A stretch of 64,000 nucleotides of DNA, taken from positions 1-64,000 of the forward strand of contig MESD01000023.1 of assembly GCA_001770815.1 (NCBI GenBank). The letters are read 5' to 3'. This stretch comes from Burkholderiales bacterium RIFCSPHIGHO2_12_FULL_69_20. Lineage in GTDB: Bacteria; Pseudomonadota; Gammaproteobacteria; Burkholderiales; Burkholderiaceae_C. The notes below the pieces were generated by a model. The model was not told where the DNA came from. It saw only the letters and a list, made by a program, of their open reading frames with translations, and did not search any database. The position numbers were made by a program, and so were the translations under genes. Below are positions 1-9,817 of this stretch, piece by piece (the first letter of the stretch is position 1; every line of letters begins with the position of its first letter).

Positions 1-1032
<1,032 letters not shown>

Positions 1033-1131
1033 CACAAGCTCTCTTCGGGGCGGGGCGGCCCGGTGTCGAGCGGCCCCTTAAAAACGCTGAAGCGGGCTCG
1101 CGGCCCGCTGTGCTGTGAGGATGGCGGCGCG

Positions 1132-2238
1132 CTAGATGCGCATCGGCATCACCACGTACTTGAAGCCGGTCTGCTCGGGCACGGTGATCAAGGCGCTGGC
1201 GTTGCCGTCCTGCAGTTCGATCTTGACCATGTCCTGGCTGATGTTGGTCAGCGCGTCCATCAGGTAGGTCACGTTGAAGCCCACCTCGATGGTGTCGCCG
1301 GCGTAGTCGATCTCGATCTCTTCCTTGGCCTCTTCCTGCTCGGCATTGCTGCTGGCAATGCGCAAGGTGCCCGGCTCGATGTTGACGCGCACGCCCTTGA
1401 ACTTGTCGCTGGTCAGGATGGCCGCGCGCTGCAGGCTGGCCAGCAGCGTGGCGCGGCCCAGGATCACCGCGTTCTTGTGGTTCTTCGGGATCACGCGGTT
1501 GTAGTCGGGGAACTTGCCCTCGACCAGCTTGGTGACGAACTCCATGCCCGAGAAATTGAAGCGCGCCTGGTTGCCGGCAAAGCGCATCTCGATGGGCGTG
1601 TCCTCGTCCTTGAGCAGGCGCTGCAGCTCGAGCACGGTCTTGCGCGGCAGGATCACCTCCTGCTTCGGGATGTCGGTCTCCAGCTGCGCCTGGGCCAGGC
1701 CGAGGCGGTGGCCGTCGGTGGCCACCAGCGTCAGCTGCCGGCCTTCGGCCACGAACAGGATGCCGTTGAGGTAGTAGCGGATGTCGTGCACCGCCATCGC
1801 GAAGTGCACCTGGTTGATCAGCGTCTTCAGCGTCTTCTGCGGCACGGCAAACGCCGGGCCGAAATCGACCGCCTCGTTGACGAGGGGGAAGTCGTCGGCC
1901 GGCAGCGTCTGCAGCGTGAAGCGGCTCTTGCCGCCGGTCAGCGTCAGCTTGTTGGCCGCTGCGCTGAGCGTGACCACCTGGTCGGGCGGCAGCGTGCGCA
2001 GGATGTCGATCAGCTTGCGCGCGCCGACGGTGGTGCTGAGGTTGCCCGCATCACCGCCCAGCGTGGCCTGGGTGCGCACCTGGATCTCGAGGTCGCTGGT
2101 CGTGAACTCGATGTCCTCGCCGGTCTTGCGCAGCAACACGTTGGCCAGGATCGGCAGCGTGTGCCGCCGCTCGACGATGCCGGCCACGCTTTGCAGGGCT
2201 TCCAGCAGTTTTTGTTGCGGCGCTTTTAAAACAATCAT
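1132..2238 (-). CDS. dnaN: DNA polymerase III sliding clamp (beta subunit)
   Basis: A 368-residue protein of normal clamp length. The beta clamp is a ring-shaped homodimer that tethers DNA polymerase III and other repair enzymes to DNA. Three clamp folds can be followed: the N-terminal part (MIVLKAPQQKLLEALQSV, RRHTLPILANVLL), the middle (FPDYNRVIP) and the C-terminal peptide-binding region ending YVVMPMRI, which is the conserved clamp terminus. A purine-rich Shine-Dalgarno (AGAGGAAG) lies just upstream of the ATG at 2238. It sits between dnaA and gyrB in the same direction; the 241-base gap to dnaA carries DnaA boxes, so transcription may respond to DnaA. Confidence 0.98.
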   Translation of the reverse strand: MIVLKAPQQKLLEALQSVAGIVERRHTLPILANVLLRKTGEDIEFTTSDLEIQVRTQATLGGDAGNLSTTVGARKLIDILRTLPPDQVVTLSAAANKLTLTGGKSRFTLQTLPADDFPLVNEAVDFGPAFAVPQKTLKTLINQVHFAMAVHDIRYYLNGILFVAEGRQLTLVATDGHRLGLAQAQLETDIPKQEVILPRKTVLELQRLLKDEDTPIEMRFAGNQARFNFSGMEFVTKLVEGKFPDYNRVIPKNHKNAVILGRATLLASLQRAAILTSDKFKGVRVNIEPGTLRIASSNAEQEEAKEEIEIDYAGDTIEVGFNVTYLMDALTNISQDMVKIELQDGNASALITVPEQTGFKYVVMPMRI

Positions 2239-2284
2239 GTCTTCCTCTTTGAACTTAGTAGTTCTAGTAGAGAGCGGGGATTTT

Positions 2285-2439
2285 TGTGAACAAGGCCATT
2301 TTCGCCTGTCTTTTCAAGGCTTTAGCGCCGGCTCAACCCTGTGGGCCGAGTGGCCTGAGCGCCGGGGCTCAGTGATAACAACTTCGGGACTGGTCTCGGG
2401 CCTGTGGATGACTGCGGGCTTGTTCGAATCTTGTCCACA
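2285..2439. promoter_or_regulatory. DnaA-box cluster between dnaA and dnaN
   Basis: Three near-consensus DnaA boxes lie in the dnaA-dnaN gap: TGTGAACAA at 2285-2293 (reverse strand TTGTTCACA), TGTGGATGA at 2403-2411 (reverse strand TCATCCACA) and TTGTCCACA at 2431-2439. The last two face each other and form an inverted pair CCTGTGGA...TCCACAGG. They may be part of the origin, or control dnaN transcription. The consensus used is TTWTNCACA; each box has one mismatch. Confidence 0.6.
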
Positions 2440-2479
2440 GGGCTGTGCCTTGACAGGGTGGCGCGGGGTCATGGCGGGA

Positions 2480-3952
2480 TCAGCCTTTCAGCGTCTGTTC
2501 CAGCACGTGCAGCTGCTGGTTCAGTTCGCTGTCTTTCTGCCGGTCGCCGCCGATCTTGCGCACCGCATGCAGCACCGTGGTGTGGTCGCGCCCGCCGAAC
2601 AGCTCGCCGATCTCGGGCAGGCTCTTCTGCGTCATCTCCTTGGCCAGGTACATCGCGATCTGGCGCGGCTTGGCGATGCTGGCCGGGCGCTTCTTGCTGT
2701 ACATGTCGGCGATCTTGATCTTGTAGAAGTCGGCCACCGTCTTCTGGATGTTCTCCACGCTGATCTGCCGGTTCTGGATGCTCAGCAGATCTTTCAGCGC
2801 CTCGCGCGCCAGGCCGATGGTGATGTCCTTGTGGCTGAAGCGGCTGTAGGCCAGCACCTTGCGCAGCGCGCCTTCGAGCTCGCGCACGTTGGCGCGCACG
2901 TTCTTGGCCACGAAGAAGGCCACGTCCTCGGGCATCTCGGTGCCCTCGGCCAGCGCCTTGCGCATCAGGATGGCCACGCGCATCTCCAGCTCGGGCGGCT
3001 CGATGGCCACCGTCAGGCCCGCCTCGAAGCGGCTGGTCAGCCGGGTGTCGATGTCCACCAGCCCCTTGGGGTAGGTGTCGCTGGTCATGATGATGTGGGC
3101 GCGCTTGGCCAGCAGCGCCTCGAAGGCGTTGAAGAACTCTTCCTGGGTGCGGTCCTTGCCGGCGAAGAACTGCACGTCGTCGATCAGCAGCAGGTCGAGG
3201 TTGTGGTACTTCGCCTTCAGCTCGTCGAAGGTCTTGCGCTGGTAGTTCTTGACCACGTCGCTGATGAACTGCTCGGCATGCAGGTACAGCACGCGCGCGT
3301 CGGGCTTGTCGCGCAGCAGCGCGTTGCCCACCGCGTGGATCAAATGGGTCTTGCCCAGGCCCACGCCGCCGTAGATGAACAGTGGGTTGTACATCACGCC
3401 CGGTGCGCCGGCCACGTGCAGCGCGGCGGTGCGGGCCATCTGGTTGGCGCGGCCGGCCACCAGCGTGTCGAAGGTCAGCGCGGTGTTCAGCTTGTGGCTG
3501 TTGGCGGCTGGCGGCAGGTGCACGCCGGCGCCATGCATGCTGCCGCTGGGCATCGCACGGCCCTGGCCATCGGCCGCGGAATAGGACGCGGCGTTGGGCC
3601 GCACGCTGGTTGAAGGTGCCATCGCCTGGCCGTTGAGCAGCGCCGCGGCCCGCATCGGCCCGTTGGCCGCGGGCGGGCGCATCGGCGGTTGTTCGCGCGC
3701 GGCCAGCGCCAGTTCCAGCCGCACCGGGTGGCCGGCCAGATCGCTGAGGATGCCTTCGATGCGGTTGGCGTACTGCGAGCGTATCCAGTCCAGCTTGAAG
3801 CGGTTGGGCACGCGCACCTGCGCCACCGTGCCGCCGTTGCCGTCATCGATGATGTCGGCCGGCGGCAAGGCACGGATCCAGGTGTTGAATTGCTGTTCGG
3901 ACAGCTCGGTGGCGAGTTGCTCGCAACCCCGCTGCCACAAGTCTGGGCTCAT
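2480..3952 (-). CDS. dnaA: Chromosomal replication initiator DnaA
   Basis: A 490-residue AAA+ initiator that binds DnaA boxes, melts the origin and helps load the DnaB helicase. Domain I begins SPDLWQRG with [11 protein letters not shown]; a variable proline/alanine-rich linker follows; the AAA+ core has Walker [11 protein letters not shown] and Walker [13 protein letters not shown]; the C-terminal DNA-binding domain carries the signature [12 protein letters not shown] chose ATG 3952 because the sequence then starts like other Burkholderiales DnaA proteins; a TTG at 3961 would add three residues and has no better ribosome site. The start codon directly abuts a DnaA box (3953-3961), suggesting autoregulation. 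It is transcribed away from rpmH. Confidence 0.97.
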   Translation of the reverse strand: MSPDLWQRGCEQLATELSEQQFNTWIRALPPADIIDDGNGGTVAQVRVPNRFKLDWIRSQYANRIEGILSDLAGHPVRLELALAAREQPPMRPPAANGPMRAAALLNGQAMAPSTSVRPNAASYSAADGQGRAMPSGSMHGAGVHLPPAANSHKLNTALTFDTLVAGRANQMARTAALHVAGAPGVMYNPLFIYGGVGLGKTHLIHAVGNALLRDKPDARVLYLHAEQFISDVVKNYQRKTFDELKAKYHNLDLLLIDDVQFFAGKDRTQEEFFNAFEALLAKRAHIIMTSDTYPKGLVDIDTRLTSRFEAGLTVAIEPPELEMRVAILMRKALAEGTEMPEDVAFFVAKNVRANVRELEGALRKVLAYSRFSHKDITIGLAREALKDLLSIQNRQISVENIQKTVADFYKIKIADMYSKKRPASIAKPRQIAMYLAKEMTQKSLPEIGELFGGRDHTTVLHAVRKIGGDRQKDSELNQQLHVLEQTLKG

Positions 3953-3961
3953 TGTGGACAA
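3953..3961 (-). promoter_or_regulatory. DnaA box abutting the dnaA start codon
   Basis: Reading leftward the sequence is TTGTCCACA immediately followed by the dnaA ATG at 3952. It differs from TTATCCACA at one base. A DnaA molecule bound here would occupy the translation-start region of its own gene, so autoregulation is a reasonable inference. Confidence 0.6.
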
Positions 3962-4012
3962 GTTCTTCTGAGAGCGGCCGCATTGTAGGCCCCAAGGCCC
4001 GGCCAGACCCGG

Positions 4013-4021
4013 TTATCCACA
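4013..4021 (+). promoter_or_regulatory. Consensus DnaA box in oriC
   Basis: TTATCCACA, an exact match to the high-affinity consensus, located 52 bases from the dnaA-proximal box and upstream of the rpmH promoter. Confidence 0.75.
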
Positions 4022-4075
4022 GAAGCCTGCGGCACGTCAATGGCCCGTGCAAGCCACGGCTTGTGGTGCAAGTGT

Positions 4076-4104
4076 TTGACCGCAAAGGGGGTTTTTGCTC
4101 TAAT
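4076..4104 (+). promoter_or_regulatory. Sigma-70 promoter of rpmH
   Basis: TTGACC at 4076-4081 and TCTAAT at 4099-4104 are separated by exactly 17 bases; each matches its consensus at five of six positions. This is the best promoter seen by eye in the origin region. Transcription would start near 4111 and give rpmH a leader of about 185 bases. Confidence 0.65.
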
Positions 4105-4297
4105 AGTGGGTTTCCCCAACGCGCAGGTGCGTTGACGGTGGTGTTAACGGTGGCTTCAGCTGTATCGAGACTTTGCAGGCTTGTCAGGCTGCACAACGCT
4201 GGAGGCCCCGGGTATCCACCCCACCAACCGATCGGCATCCGGCACCCGCCGGTGCATCCTGCGTCCAGCGTTGCGGGGCCCCTGAAGGAAACTCATC

Positions 4298-4435
4298 ATG
4301 AAGCGCACCTACCAGCCTTCCAAGACCCGCCGCGCCCGCACGCACGGTTTTCTCGTCCGCATGAAGACCCGTGGCGGCCGTGCCGTCATCGCTGCGCGCC
4401 GCGCCAAGGGCCGCAAGCGCCTGTCGCAGGTCTGA
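4298..4435 (+). CDS. rpmH: 50S ribosomal protein L34
   Basis: A 45-residue basic protein starting [15 protein letters not shown] and containing [15 protein letters not shown], the L34 signature, and ending GRKRLSQV. L34 is a late-assembling component of the large ribosomal subunit. The ATG is preceded by a Shine-Dalgarno AAGGAA at 4285-4290. It is the first gene of the rpmH-rnpA-yidD-yidC-mnmE series and has its own strong promoter. Confidence 0.97.
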   Translation: MKRTYQPSKTRRARTHGFLVRMKTRGGRAVIAARRAKGRKRLSQV

Positions 4436-4530
4436 TCCGGCCGGCTCGCCGAGACTGACGCCGCACCGTTGCTGCGTGAGCCCGCGTGTCCGCCGCAAAA
4501 CCCTGCACGACAGCACCGCCCAACCCGGTC

Positions 4531-5037
4531 ATGGTCGGACGCATCGTGCGGTCGGCCGATTTCCAGCGTGCGCTGGCGGTGGCGCCGCGTTCGCGAAGCG
4601 CTCACTTCGCTGCGCACCATCTGGCGGCCAGCCCCAGCCTGCCTTGCAAGGCGAGCAAGAAGCCCGTTCCAACCGAGTTATCCACAGGCGATGCACCCAG
4701 TTGCCCACTGCCTGTGGATGAGTCGCTTGCGGCGGTGCCTGAAACCGCTCCCGCAGGCCGCTGGCTGGGCCTGGTGGTGCCCAAGCGGCATGCCCGTCGT
4801 TCTGTCACCCGCAGCCTGCTCAAGCGGCAGATGCGCGCGGTGATGCGTTGTCACGCCCAGGCCTTGCCGCCCGGGCTGTGGGTGCTGCGGCTGAAGGCGC
4901 CGTTCGACCGCCAGCAGTTCGGCAGCGCGGCCTCAGCGCCTTTGCAGCAGGCGGCCGGCGACGAATTGCAACTGCTGCTGCAGCGGGCCGCCGATCCACG
5001 CCCGCCACGCCCGCCACGCCCGGGGCCGCGGCGCTGA
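4531..5037 (+). CDS. rnpA: Ribonuclease P protein component
   Basis: RnpA binds the catalytic RNase P RNA and helps it mature tRNA 5' ends. The conserved core is visible: N-terminal RIVRSADFQRAL, then LGLVVPKRHARRSVTR and the arginine-rich RNR-like helix SLLKRQMRAVMR. From ATG 4531 the protein is 168 residues, longer than the usual 110-150, because of a Pro/Ser/Ala-rich insertion of about 40 residues (about residues 35-75) before VVPKRHARR and a proline-arginine tail (PRPPRPPRP). A GTG at 4486 would add 15 residues not typical of the family. No strong ribosome-binding site is seen for either start. The insertion DNA contains two DnaA boxes. Confidence 0.92.
   Translation: MVGRIVRSADFQRALAVAPRSRSAHFAAHHLAASPSLPCKASKKPVPTELSTGDAPSCPLPVDESLAAVPETAPAGRWLGLVVPKRHARRSVTRSLLKRQMRAVMRCHAQALPPGLWVLRLKAPFDRQQFGSAASAPLQQAAGDELQLLLQRAADPRPPRPPRPGPRR
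4678..4721. promoter_or_regulatory. Inverted pair of DnaA boxes inside rnpA
   Basis: TTATCCACA (4678-4686, exact consensus) and TGTGGATGA (4713-4721, reverse strand TCATCCACA, one mismatch) face each other, with flanking bases extending the symmetry to ATCCACAGGC...GCCTGTGGAT. They fall in the non-conserved insertion of RnpA, so the coding sequence tolerates them. Confidence 0.55.
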
Positions 5038-5042
5038 TCACG

Positions 5043-5333
5043 ATGGGCTGGCTTGCTGCCCTCAATGCCCTGCCACGCCGGTTGTTGATCGGCGCGGTGC
5101 ACGGCTACCGCTACTTGCTCAAGCCCTGGCTGGGCAACGTCTGTCGCTTCGAGCCCAGCTGTTCGGCCTATGCCCTGGCCGCGCTGCAGCAGCACGGTGC
5201 CGCCGCCGGCACTTACCTGGCGGCCCGGCGCATCCTGCGCTGCCATCCCTGGTGTGACGGGGGCAACGATCCCGTGCCCGACGCGCCACCGCCCTTGTTC
5301 ACCCGTTTGCTCTCTTCGAAGAACCGTCCATGA
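5043..5333 (+). CDS. yidD: Membrane protein insertion efficiency factor YidD
   Basis: A 96-residue protein of the YidD (DUF37) family, thought to assist YidC-dependent insertion of inner-membrane proteins. It shows the family core: an amphipathic N-terminal helix, YRYLLKPWLGNVCRFEPSCSAYAL and RRILRCHPWCDGGNDPVP in pieces, with the three conserved cysteine positions. The ATG at 5043 lies five bases after the rnpA stop and the last bases overlap the yidC start (ATGA, 5330-5333), which points to translational coupling. Many longer readings start upstream within rnpA, but only this start gives the family N-terminus. Confidence 0.95.
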   Translation: MGWLAALNALPRRLLIGAVHGYRYLLKPWLGNVCRFEPSCSAYALAALQQHGAAAGTYLAARRILRCHPWCDGGNDPVPDAPPPLFTRLLSSKNRP

Positions 5334-7009
5334 ACGACATGCGCCGCACCATCCTCTGGGTGGTGTTCTCCGTCTCGCTCGTCCTGCTGTGGGACGCCTG
5401 GAACAAGCACAACGGCAATCCGTCGATGTTCAGCCCCACGCCGGCCAAGCCGGTGGCCGCCGCCGGGTCGGCGCCGGCACCAACGCCCGGGGTACCCGCC
5501 GCTGCGGCAGGGGCCAACGCCGTGCCGGCGACGGCAGCCACGCCAACCGCGGCGCCCGCGGTGGCGGCCGCCGGCGAAAAGGTCGAGATCCGCACCGATC
5601 TGGTCAAGGCCACCTTCGACACCAAGGGCGGCGACCTGGTGCGCCTCGAGCTGCTGAACTACAGCGATGCCGTCGACCCGACACAGAAGGTGGTGTTGTT
5701 CGACCAGAGCGCACAACGGGTGTACCTGGCGCAGACCGGCCTGGTGACGACCCAGACCGGCATCAGCCTGCCGAATCACTTCACCGTGATGCGGGCCTTG
5801 CCGGGCGAGCGCACGCTGGCCGATGGCGCCAAGGAACTGAGCGTGGCCTTCGAGTCGCCCGACATCGGCGGCACCCAGCTGGTGAAGACCTACACCTTCC
5901 GCCGGGGCGAGTACACCGTGGCGGTGAAGCACGAGTTCCGCAACAACACGGCGGCGGCCATCTCGCCGCAGCTGTACCTGCAACTGGCGCGTGACGGCAA
6001 CCCGCCGGCCGGCGAGTCGAGCTTCTACTTCACCTTCACCGGCCCGGCGCTGTACACCGACGCCAACAAGTTCAAGAAGATCGAGTTCAAGGACATCGAG
6101 AAGGCCGAAACCGATCACGACAAATCGGCCGACAACGGCTGGGTGGCGATCGTGCAGCACTATTTCGCCTCGGCCTGGCTGGTGCCCGACAAGGTGCAGC
6201 GCGAGTTCCGCACCGCGAAGGTGAGCGACAACTTCTATTCCATCGCGATGGTGCTGCCCTTGGGCGAAGTGGCGTCCGGCGCCACCAAGACCCACGAGGC
6301 CACGCTGTTCGCCGGCCCGCAGGAAGAAAAGAAGCTAGAGGCGCTGGCCCCGGGGCTCGAGCTGGTCAAGGATTACGGCTGGCTCACCATCCTGTCCAAA
6401 CCGCTGTTCTGGCTGCTCGACCAACTGCACAAGTTGCTGGGCAACTGGGGCTGGGCCATCGTGGCGCTGGTGGTGCTGCTGAAGATCGCGTTCTACTGGC
6501 TCAACGCCAGCGCCTACAAGTCGATGGGCAAGATGAAGGCCATCAACCCCAAGGTGATGGAGATGCGCGAGCGCTACAAGGACAAGCCGCAGCAGATGCA
6601 GCAGGAGATGATGCGCATCTACCGCGAGGAGAAGGTCAACCCGCTGGGCGGCTGCCTTCCGATCTTCGTGCAGATGCCGTTCTTCATCGCGCTGTACTGG
6701 GTGCTGCTGTCCACGGTGGAGATGCGCAACGCGCCGTGGATCGGCTGGATCACCGACCTGTCGACCAAAGACCCGTACTTCATCCTGCCGCTGCTCATGA
6801 CCGCGTCGACGATGTTCCAGACCTGGCTGAACCCCACGCCACCCGATCCGGTGCAAGCCAAGATGATGTGGATCATGCCGCTGATGTTCAGCGTGATGTT
6901 CTTCTTCTTCCCGGCCGGCCTGGTGCTGTACTGGCTGACCAACAACATCCTGGGCATCGCCCAGCAGTGGTTCATCAACCAGCAGTTGGGGCTGAACAAG
7001 AAGCTGTGA
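5330..7009 (+). CDS. yidC: Membrane protein insertase YidC
   Basis: A 559-residue inner-membrane insertase that works alone or with SecYEG. Residues about 5-20 form the first membrane helix (TILWVVFSVSLVLLW); an alanine/proline-rich linker (about 35-80) leads to the periplasmic beta-sandwich domain (about 85-335), followed by the conserved five-helix core beginning KDYGWLTILSKPLFWLL with a membrane-facing arginine-containing cytoplasmic loop (YKDKPQQMQQEMMRIYREE) and GCLPIFVQMPFFIALYWVL. It ends with a lysine-rich tail NKKL. It overlaps yidD by four bases. Confidence 0.98.
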   Translation: MNDMRRTILWVVFSVSLVLLWDAWNKHNGNPSMFSPTPAKPVAAAGSAPAPTPGVPAAAAGANAVPATAATPTAAPAVAAAGEKVEIRTDLVKATFDTKGGDLVRLELLNYSDAVDPTQKVVLFDQSAQRVYLAQTGLVTTQTGISLPNHFTVMRALPGERTLADGAKELSVAFESPDIGGTQLVKTYTFRRGEYTVAVKHEFRNNTAAAISPQLYLQLARDGNPPAGESSFYFTFTGPALYTDANKFKKIEFKDIEKAETDHDKSADNGWVAIVQHYFASAWLVPDKVQREFRTAKVSDNFYSIAMVLPLGEVASGATKTHEATLFAGPQEEKKLEALAPGLELVKDYGWLTILSKPLFWLLDQLHKLLGNWGWAIVALVVLLKIAFYWLNASAYKSMGKMKAINPKVMEMRERYKDKPQQMQQEMMRIYREEKVNPLGGCLPIFVQMPFFIALYWVLLSTVEMRNAPWIGWITDLSTKDPYFILPLLMTASTMFQTWLNPTPPDPVQAKMMWIMPLMFSVMFFFFPAGLVLYWLTNNILGIAQQWFINQQLGLNKKL

Positions 7010-7319
7010 TGGTTTGCACGGCGGTGCGCCGGGCCACCCCTGAGCAGGGGCTTGATGCAGCGCCTTTGGCGCCGATGATGCGTTGACGGGCGCGGCCCGG
7101 CCGCAGCGGCCCCAGGGCCAGGCGCCGGCACCGCCGCCACAGCGATCAATGCGGGGACCCCCGGCGCAGCCCAGCACCGGTCTTGAAGCGTATTGACGGG
7201 CGGCTCACGCGAGCCACCCGGCGCTTCACCCCGCGCCATACCCCAGGTCGTCACCGCGGCTGCAGCAGCGGCCCCGGTGACCGCGCCGGGCCGCCGGCCC
7301 GTGCGGGACAATCCGCCGC
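7010..7319. other. Gap between yidC and mnmE
   Basis: A 310-base GC-rich gap. I see small inverted repeats such as GGCTC-ACGC-GAGCC (7202-7215) and GGGCC-GCC-GGCCC (7288-7300), neither followed by a T run, and a ten-base direct repeat TTGACGGGCG at 7083-7092 and 7193-7202. The only candidate signal is a -10 like GACAAT (7307-7312) next to the mnmE start. No gene is supported here. Confidence 0.5.
7307..7312 (+). promoter_or_regulatory. Possible -10 element of mnmE
   Basis: GACAAT lies seven bases before the GTG start of mnmE, so transcription would begin at or next to the start codon. No matching -35 element stands out and no Shine-Dalgarno is present. Confidence 0.35.
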
Positions 7320-8735
7320 GTGCCGAACTCCCAACGCCAGGACCCGATCGCCGCCATCGCCACCGCCCCCGGCCGGGGCGCGGTGGGCATCGTGCGCCTA
7401 TCGGGCCGCGGCCTGGCGCCGCTGGTGATGGCGCTGTGCGGCCGCGAGCTGCCCCCGCGCCAGGCCTGCTACGGCCCGTTCAAGGACGCCGATGGCCAGG
7501 CCATCGACCAGGGCCTGGCGCTGTGGTTTGCGGCGCCGCACTCGTACACCGGCGAAGACGTGCTCGAGCTGCAGGCCCATGGCGGCCCGGTGGTGCTGCA
7601 GCTGTTGCTGGCGCGCTGCCTGCAGGCCGCTGCCGAGCGCGATGCCACCACCGGCGCTGCGCGACTGCCCCGCCTGCGCCTGGCCGAACCGGGTGAGTTC
7701 ACGCAACGCGCCTTCCTCAACGACAAGCTCGATCTGGCCCAGGCCGAGGCCGTGGCCGACCTGATCGAGGCCAGCACCGAGGCGGCGGCGCGCTCGGCCG
7801 GCCGGTCGCTGTCGGGCGCGTTCTCGCACGAGGTGGAGGCGCTGCGCCAGCGCATCGTGCGCCTGCGCTTGTTGGTCGAGGCCACGCTCGACTTTCCCGA
7901 GGAAGAGATCGACTTCCTGCAGCAGGCCGATGCCCACGGCCAACTCGATGCGATCGAGGCCACGCTGGCGGCGGTGATGGCCCGCGCGCGCCAGGGCGCG
8001 CTGCTGCGCGAGGGCCTGCAGGTGGTGCTGGCCGGCCAACCCAACGTGGGCAAGAGCAGCCTGCTGAACGCACTGGCGGGCGCCGAGCTGGCGATCGTCA
8101 CGGCGATTGCCGGCACCACCCGCGACAAGGTCAGCGAGACGATCCAGATCGAAGGCGTGCCGCTGCATGTGATCGACACCGCCGGGCTGCGCGGCGAGGG
8201 CGAGGCCAACGACGAGGTGGAGCGCATCGGCATCGCACGCAGCTGGGCGGCCATCGCGCAGGCCGATGCGGTGATCTTCCTGCACGACCTGACGCGCCGC
8301 GGCCAGCCCGATTACGAGGCGGCCGAGGCCTTGATCGCCGAGCGGCTGCACACCGACGACCCCACCCGCATCCTGCACGTGCACAACAAGGCCGACAGCA
8401 CAACGCCGTGCGCGTTGGCGGAGGGCGAGATCGCACTGTCGGCACGCACCGGCGCCGGGCTGGACGCGCTGCGCCAGGCGCTGCTGCAGCGCGCCGGCTG
8501 GCAGGCGGCCACCGAAGGCGTGTTCATCGCCCGCAAACGCCATGTGCTGGCGCTGCAGCGCACGGCCGCGCACCTGCAGGCCGCCCGCGAACACGCCGCC
8601 GTGGGCGATGCGGCGCTGGACCTGTTTGCCGAAGAACTGCGCCTTGCGCACGATGCCTTGAGCGAGATCACCGGGGCGTTCACCTCCGACGATCTGCTCG
8701 GAGAAATATTCGGGAACTTCTGCATCGGCAAGTAG
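7320..8735 (+). CDS. mnmE: tRNA modification GTPase MnmE
   Basis: A 471-residue protein that, with MnmG, makes the 5-carboxymethylaminomethyl group on wobble uridine of certain tRNAs. Domains: N-terminal tetrahydrofolate-binding domain starting [22 protein letters not shown] in pieces, helical domain, inserted G domain with P-loop [12 protein letters not shown] (about residues 237-248), AGTTRD and DTAGLR, and the essential C-terminal FCIGK. The GTG start gives the family N-terminus and lacks a Shine-Dalgarno; a -10 like element just upstream suggests a leaderless message. It closes the rpmH-to-mnmE synteny block. Confidence 0.97.
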   Translation: MPNSQRQDPIAAIATAPGRGAVGIVRLSGRGLAPLVMALCGRELPPRQACYGPFKDADGQAIDQGLALWFAAPHSYTGEDVLELQAHGGPVVLQLLLARCLQAAAERDATTGAARLPRLRLAEPGEFTQRAFLNDKLDLAQAEAVADLIEASTEAAARSAGRSLSGAFSHEVEALRQRIVRLRLLVEATLDFPEEEIDFLQQADAHGQLDAIEATLAAVMARARQGALLREGLQVVLAGQPNVGKSSLLNALAGAELAIVTAIAGTTRDKVSETIQIEGVPLHVIDTAGLRGEGEANDEVERIGIARSWAAIAQADAVIFLHDLTRRGQPDYEAAEALIAERLHTDDPTRILHVHNKADSTTPCALAEGEIALSARTGAGLDALRQALLQRAGWQAATEGVFIARKRHVLALQRTAAHLQAAREHAAVGDAALDLFAEELRLAHDALSEITGAFTSDDLLGEIFGNFCIGK

Positions 8736-8962
8736 CCCCGGGGTTCGCCAGTCTTCGTGGCGATCCGATGCGGTGCATGGCCCATCGGCGGCTTCAAATC
8801 TGGCAAAAACGCCAGCCGGGCGGCCCGCGGTCCCCATGAATCGGGGGGGTGCAAATGGGTGTCTGAGCCCACGGCGCGAAGGGCCGCCATGCCATCATCG
8901 GCCCGGAATTGGCGCAGGGCGTCTGGCCATGTTTGCGCCTGTATTGCTCGGGAGTATCAAAG

Positions 8963-9640
8963 ATGTTCAGCAACAGTATCTGGAACCTGGCCCGCGGTGC
9001 CGCCATGGTGGTGGCGTTGGGTGCGTCGCTGGTTGGCGCGGCGCGCGCAGACGAGCCTGCAAGCCGGTTTGTCCCGGCGATCGACAGCATCGCGCCGAAG
9101 GCGGGAGAGTCGTTCACCTTGTGGTGGCTGGACGAGAGCCTGCCACTGGACGGCCCCACCGCGTTCACCACCGGCGACGTGTGGGTGGCCTACGACGCGA
9201 GTGTGCTGACCCTGACGGACTTCTCTGCCGGCAGCATCTTCAACGGGGCGACGGCGATGCCCAACAACGGTGCTGGCCTGCCAGACCAGTACCCGTGGCT
9301 GGCCGTCTATTCGCTCACCCTCGCGCCGTTCGTGATCAACGATGGCATTGCCGATGGCGCCCTTTCCCAGCAGGACGTGGTCATGGTGACCTTTGCGGTC
9401 AACCCACTGGCACCCACTGGCACCACCAACGTGTACTTTCTGCCCGACCAGATCGCGGTGCAAGGTGGCTTTGGCGACCTGCCCGAGTACTACGCCTTTG
9501 GCAGCACGGACGGTTATGGCGCCGGGATCTCGATCACCGCGATTCCCGAACCCGCCTCGCTGGCCCTGATGCTCGCCGGCCTGGGTGTGGTGGCCGGCGC
9601 TGCGGTACGGCGGCAGAAGGTCACGGCCAGCGCCGCCTGA
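8963..9640 (+). CDS. PEP-CTERM sorted protein with a cohesin-like body
   Basis: A 225-residue exported protein. It has an N-terminal signal peptide (about residues 1-30, ending GAARADE), a beta-rich body, and a C-terminal PEP-CTERM signal: PEPASLALMLAGLG, a hydrophobic stretch and a basic tail (RRQK). PEP-CTERM proteins are cut and processed by exosortase at the inner membrane. The body (AGESFTLWW..., VWVAYDASVLTLTDFSAGS) resembles cohesin-type sandwiches, where the strand YDxSVLxxxxxxxG is typical. ATG 8963 was chosen because GGAG at 8951-8954 sits correctly before it and the signal peptide starts there. It lies 177 bases before the giant gene in the same direction. Cohesin similarity is by eye only. 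Confidence 0.82.
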   Translation: MFSNSIWNLARGAAMVVALGASLVGAARADEPASRFVPAIDSIAPKAGESFTLWWLDESLPLDGPTAFTTGDVWVAYDASVLTLTDFSAGSIFNGATAMPNNGAGLPDQYPWLAVYSLTLAPFVINDGIADGALSQQDVVMVTFAVNPLAPTGTTNVYFLPDQIAVQGGFGDLPEYYAFGSTDGYGAGISITAIPEPASLALMLAGLGVVAGAAVRRQKVTASAA

Positions 9641-9817
9641 TTCTGACTTGGCATCCAGGTGCCCGCACAACGCCGGCGCCCCTTCATCACTTTTCGTTGA
9701 ATGAAAAACCGTTGCTGGACCTTGCGTCGGCTGGAGCATCGCACGCTGCGCGGCTGATGCCGGCGTGACCCTGCCCTGTGCCCGCTCGTGGTTGGCGACC
9801 TCAAGGGGGAAATCGAC

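Larger units (their letters stand above)
3953..4297. other. oriC: Candidate replication origin (oriC), dnaA-rpmH gap
   Basis: A 345-base non-coding stretch between the divergent dnaA and rpmH genes, the usual betaproteobacterial origin site. It holds a perfect DnaA box at 4013-4021, a one-mismatch box at 3953-3961 and a weak one (GTATCCACC) at 4212-4220. It also contains the rpmH promoter and a locally less GC-rich stretch with T and A runs around 4089-4115. Box density is low for a full origin, so the neighbouring dnaA-dnaN gap and the boxes inside rnpA may contribute. Supported by gene order and boxes only; no unwinding element was computed. Confidence 0.6.

Noticed and set aside
2415..2435. 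tRNA-like GTTCGAATC
   Set aside because: No acceptor stem, anticodon arm or D-arm around it; it lies within the DnaA-box gap.
8760..8960. Possible c-di-GMP riboswitch before the PEP-CTERM gene (CTGGC-AAAAAC-GCCAG hairpin)
   Set aside because: The conserved ACGCAAAGCC-type core and paired stems are not present; only short hairpins are seen.
9644..9663. Sigma-54 like TTGGCAT...GTGCC upstream of the giant gene
   Set aside because: The spacing between the GG and GC is nine, not the required ten, and the -12 part is poor.
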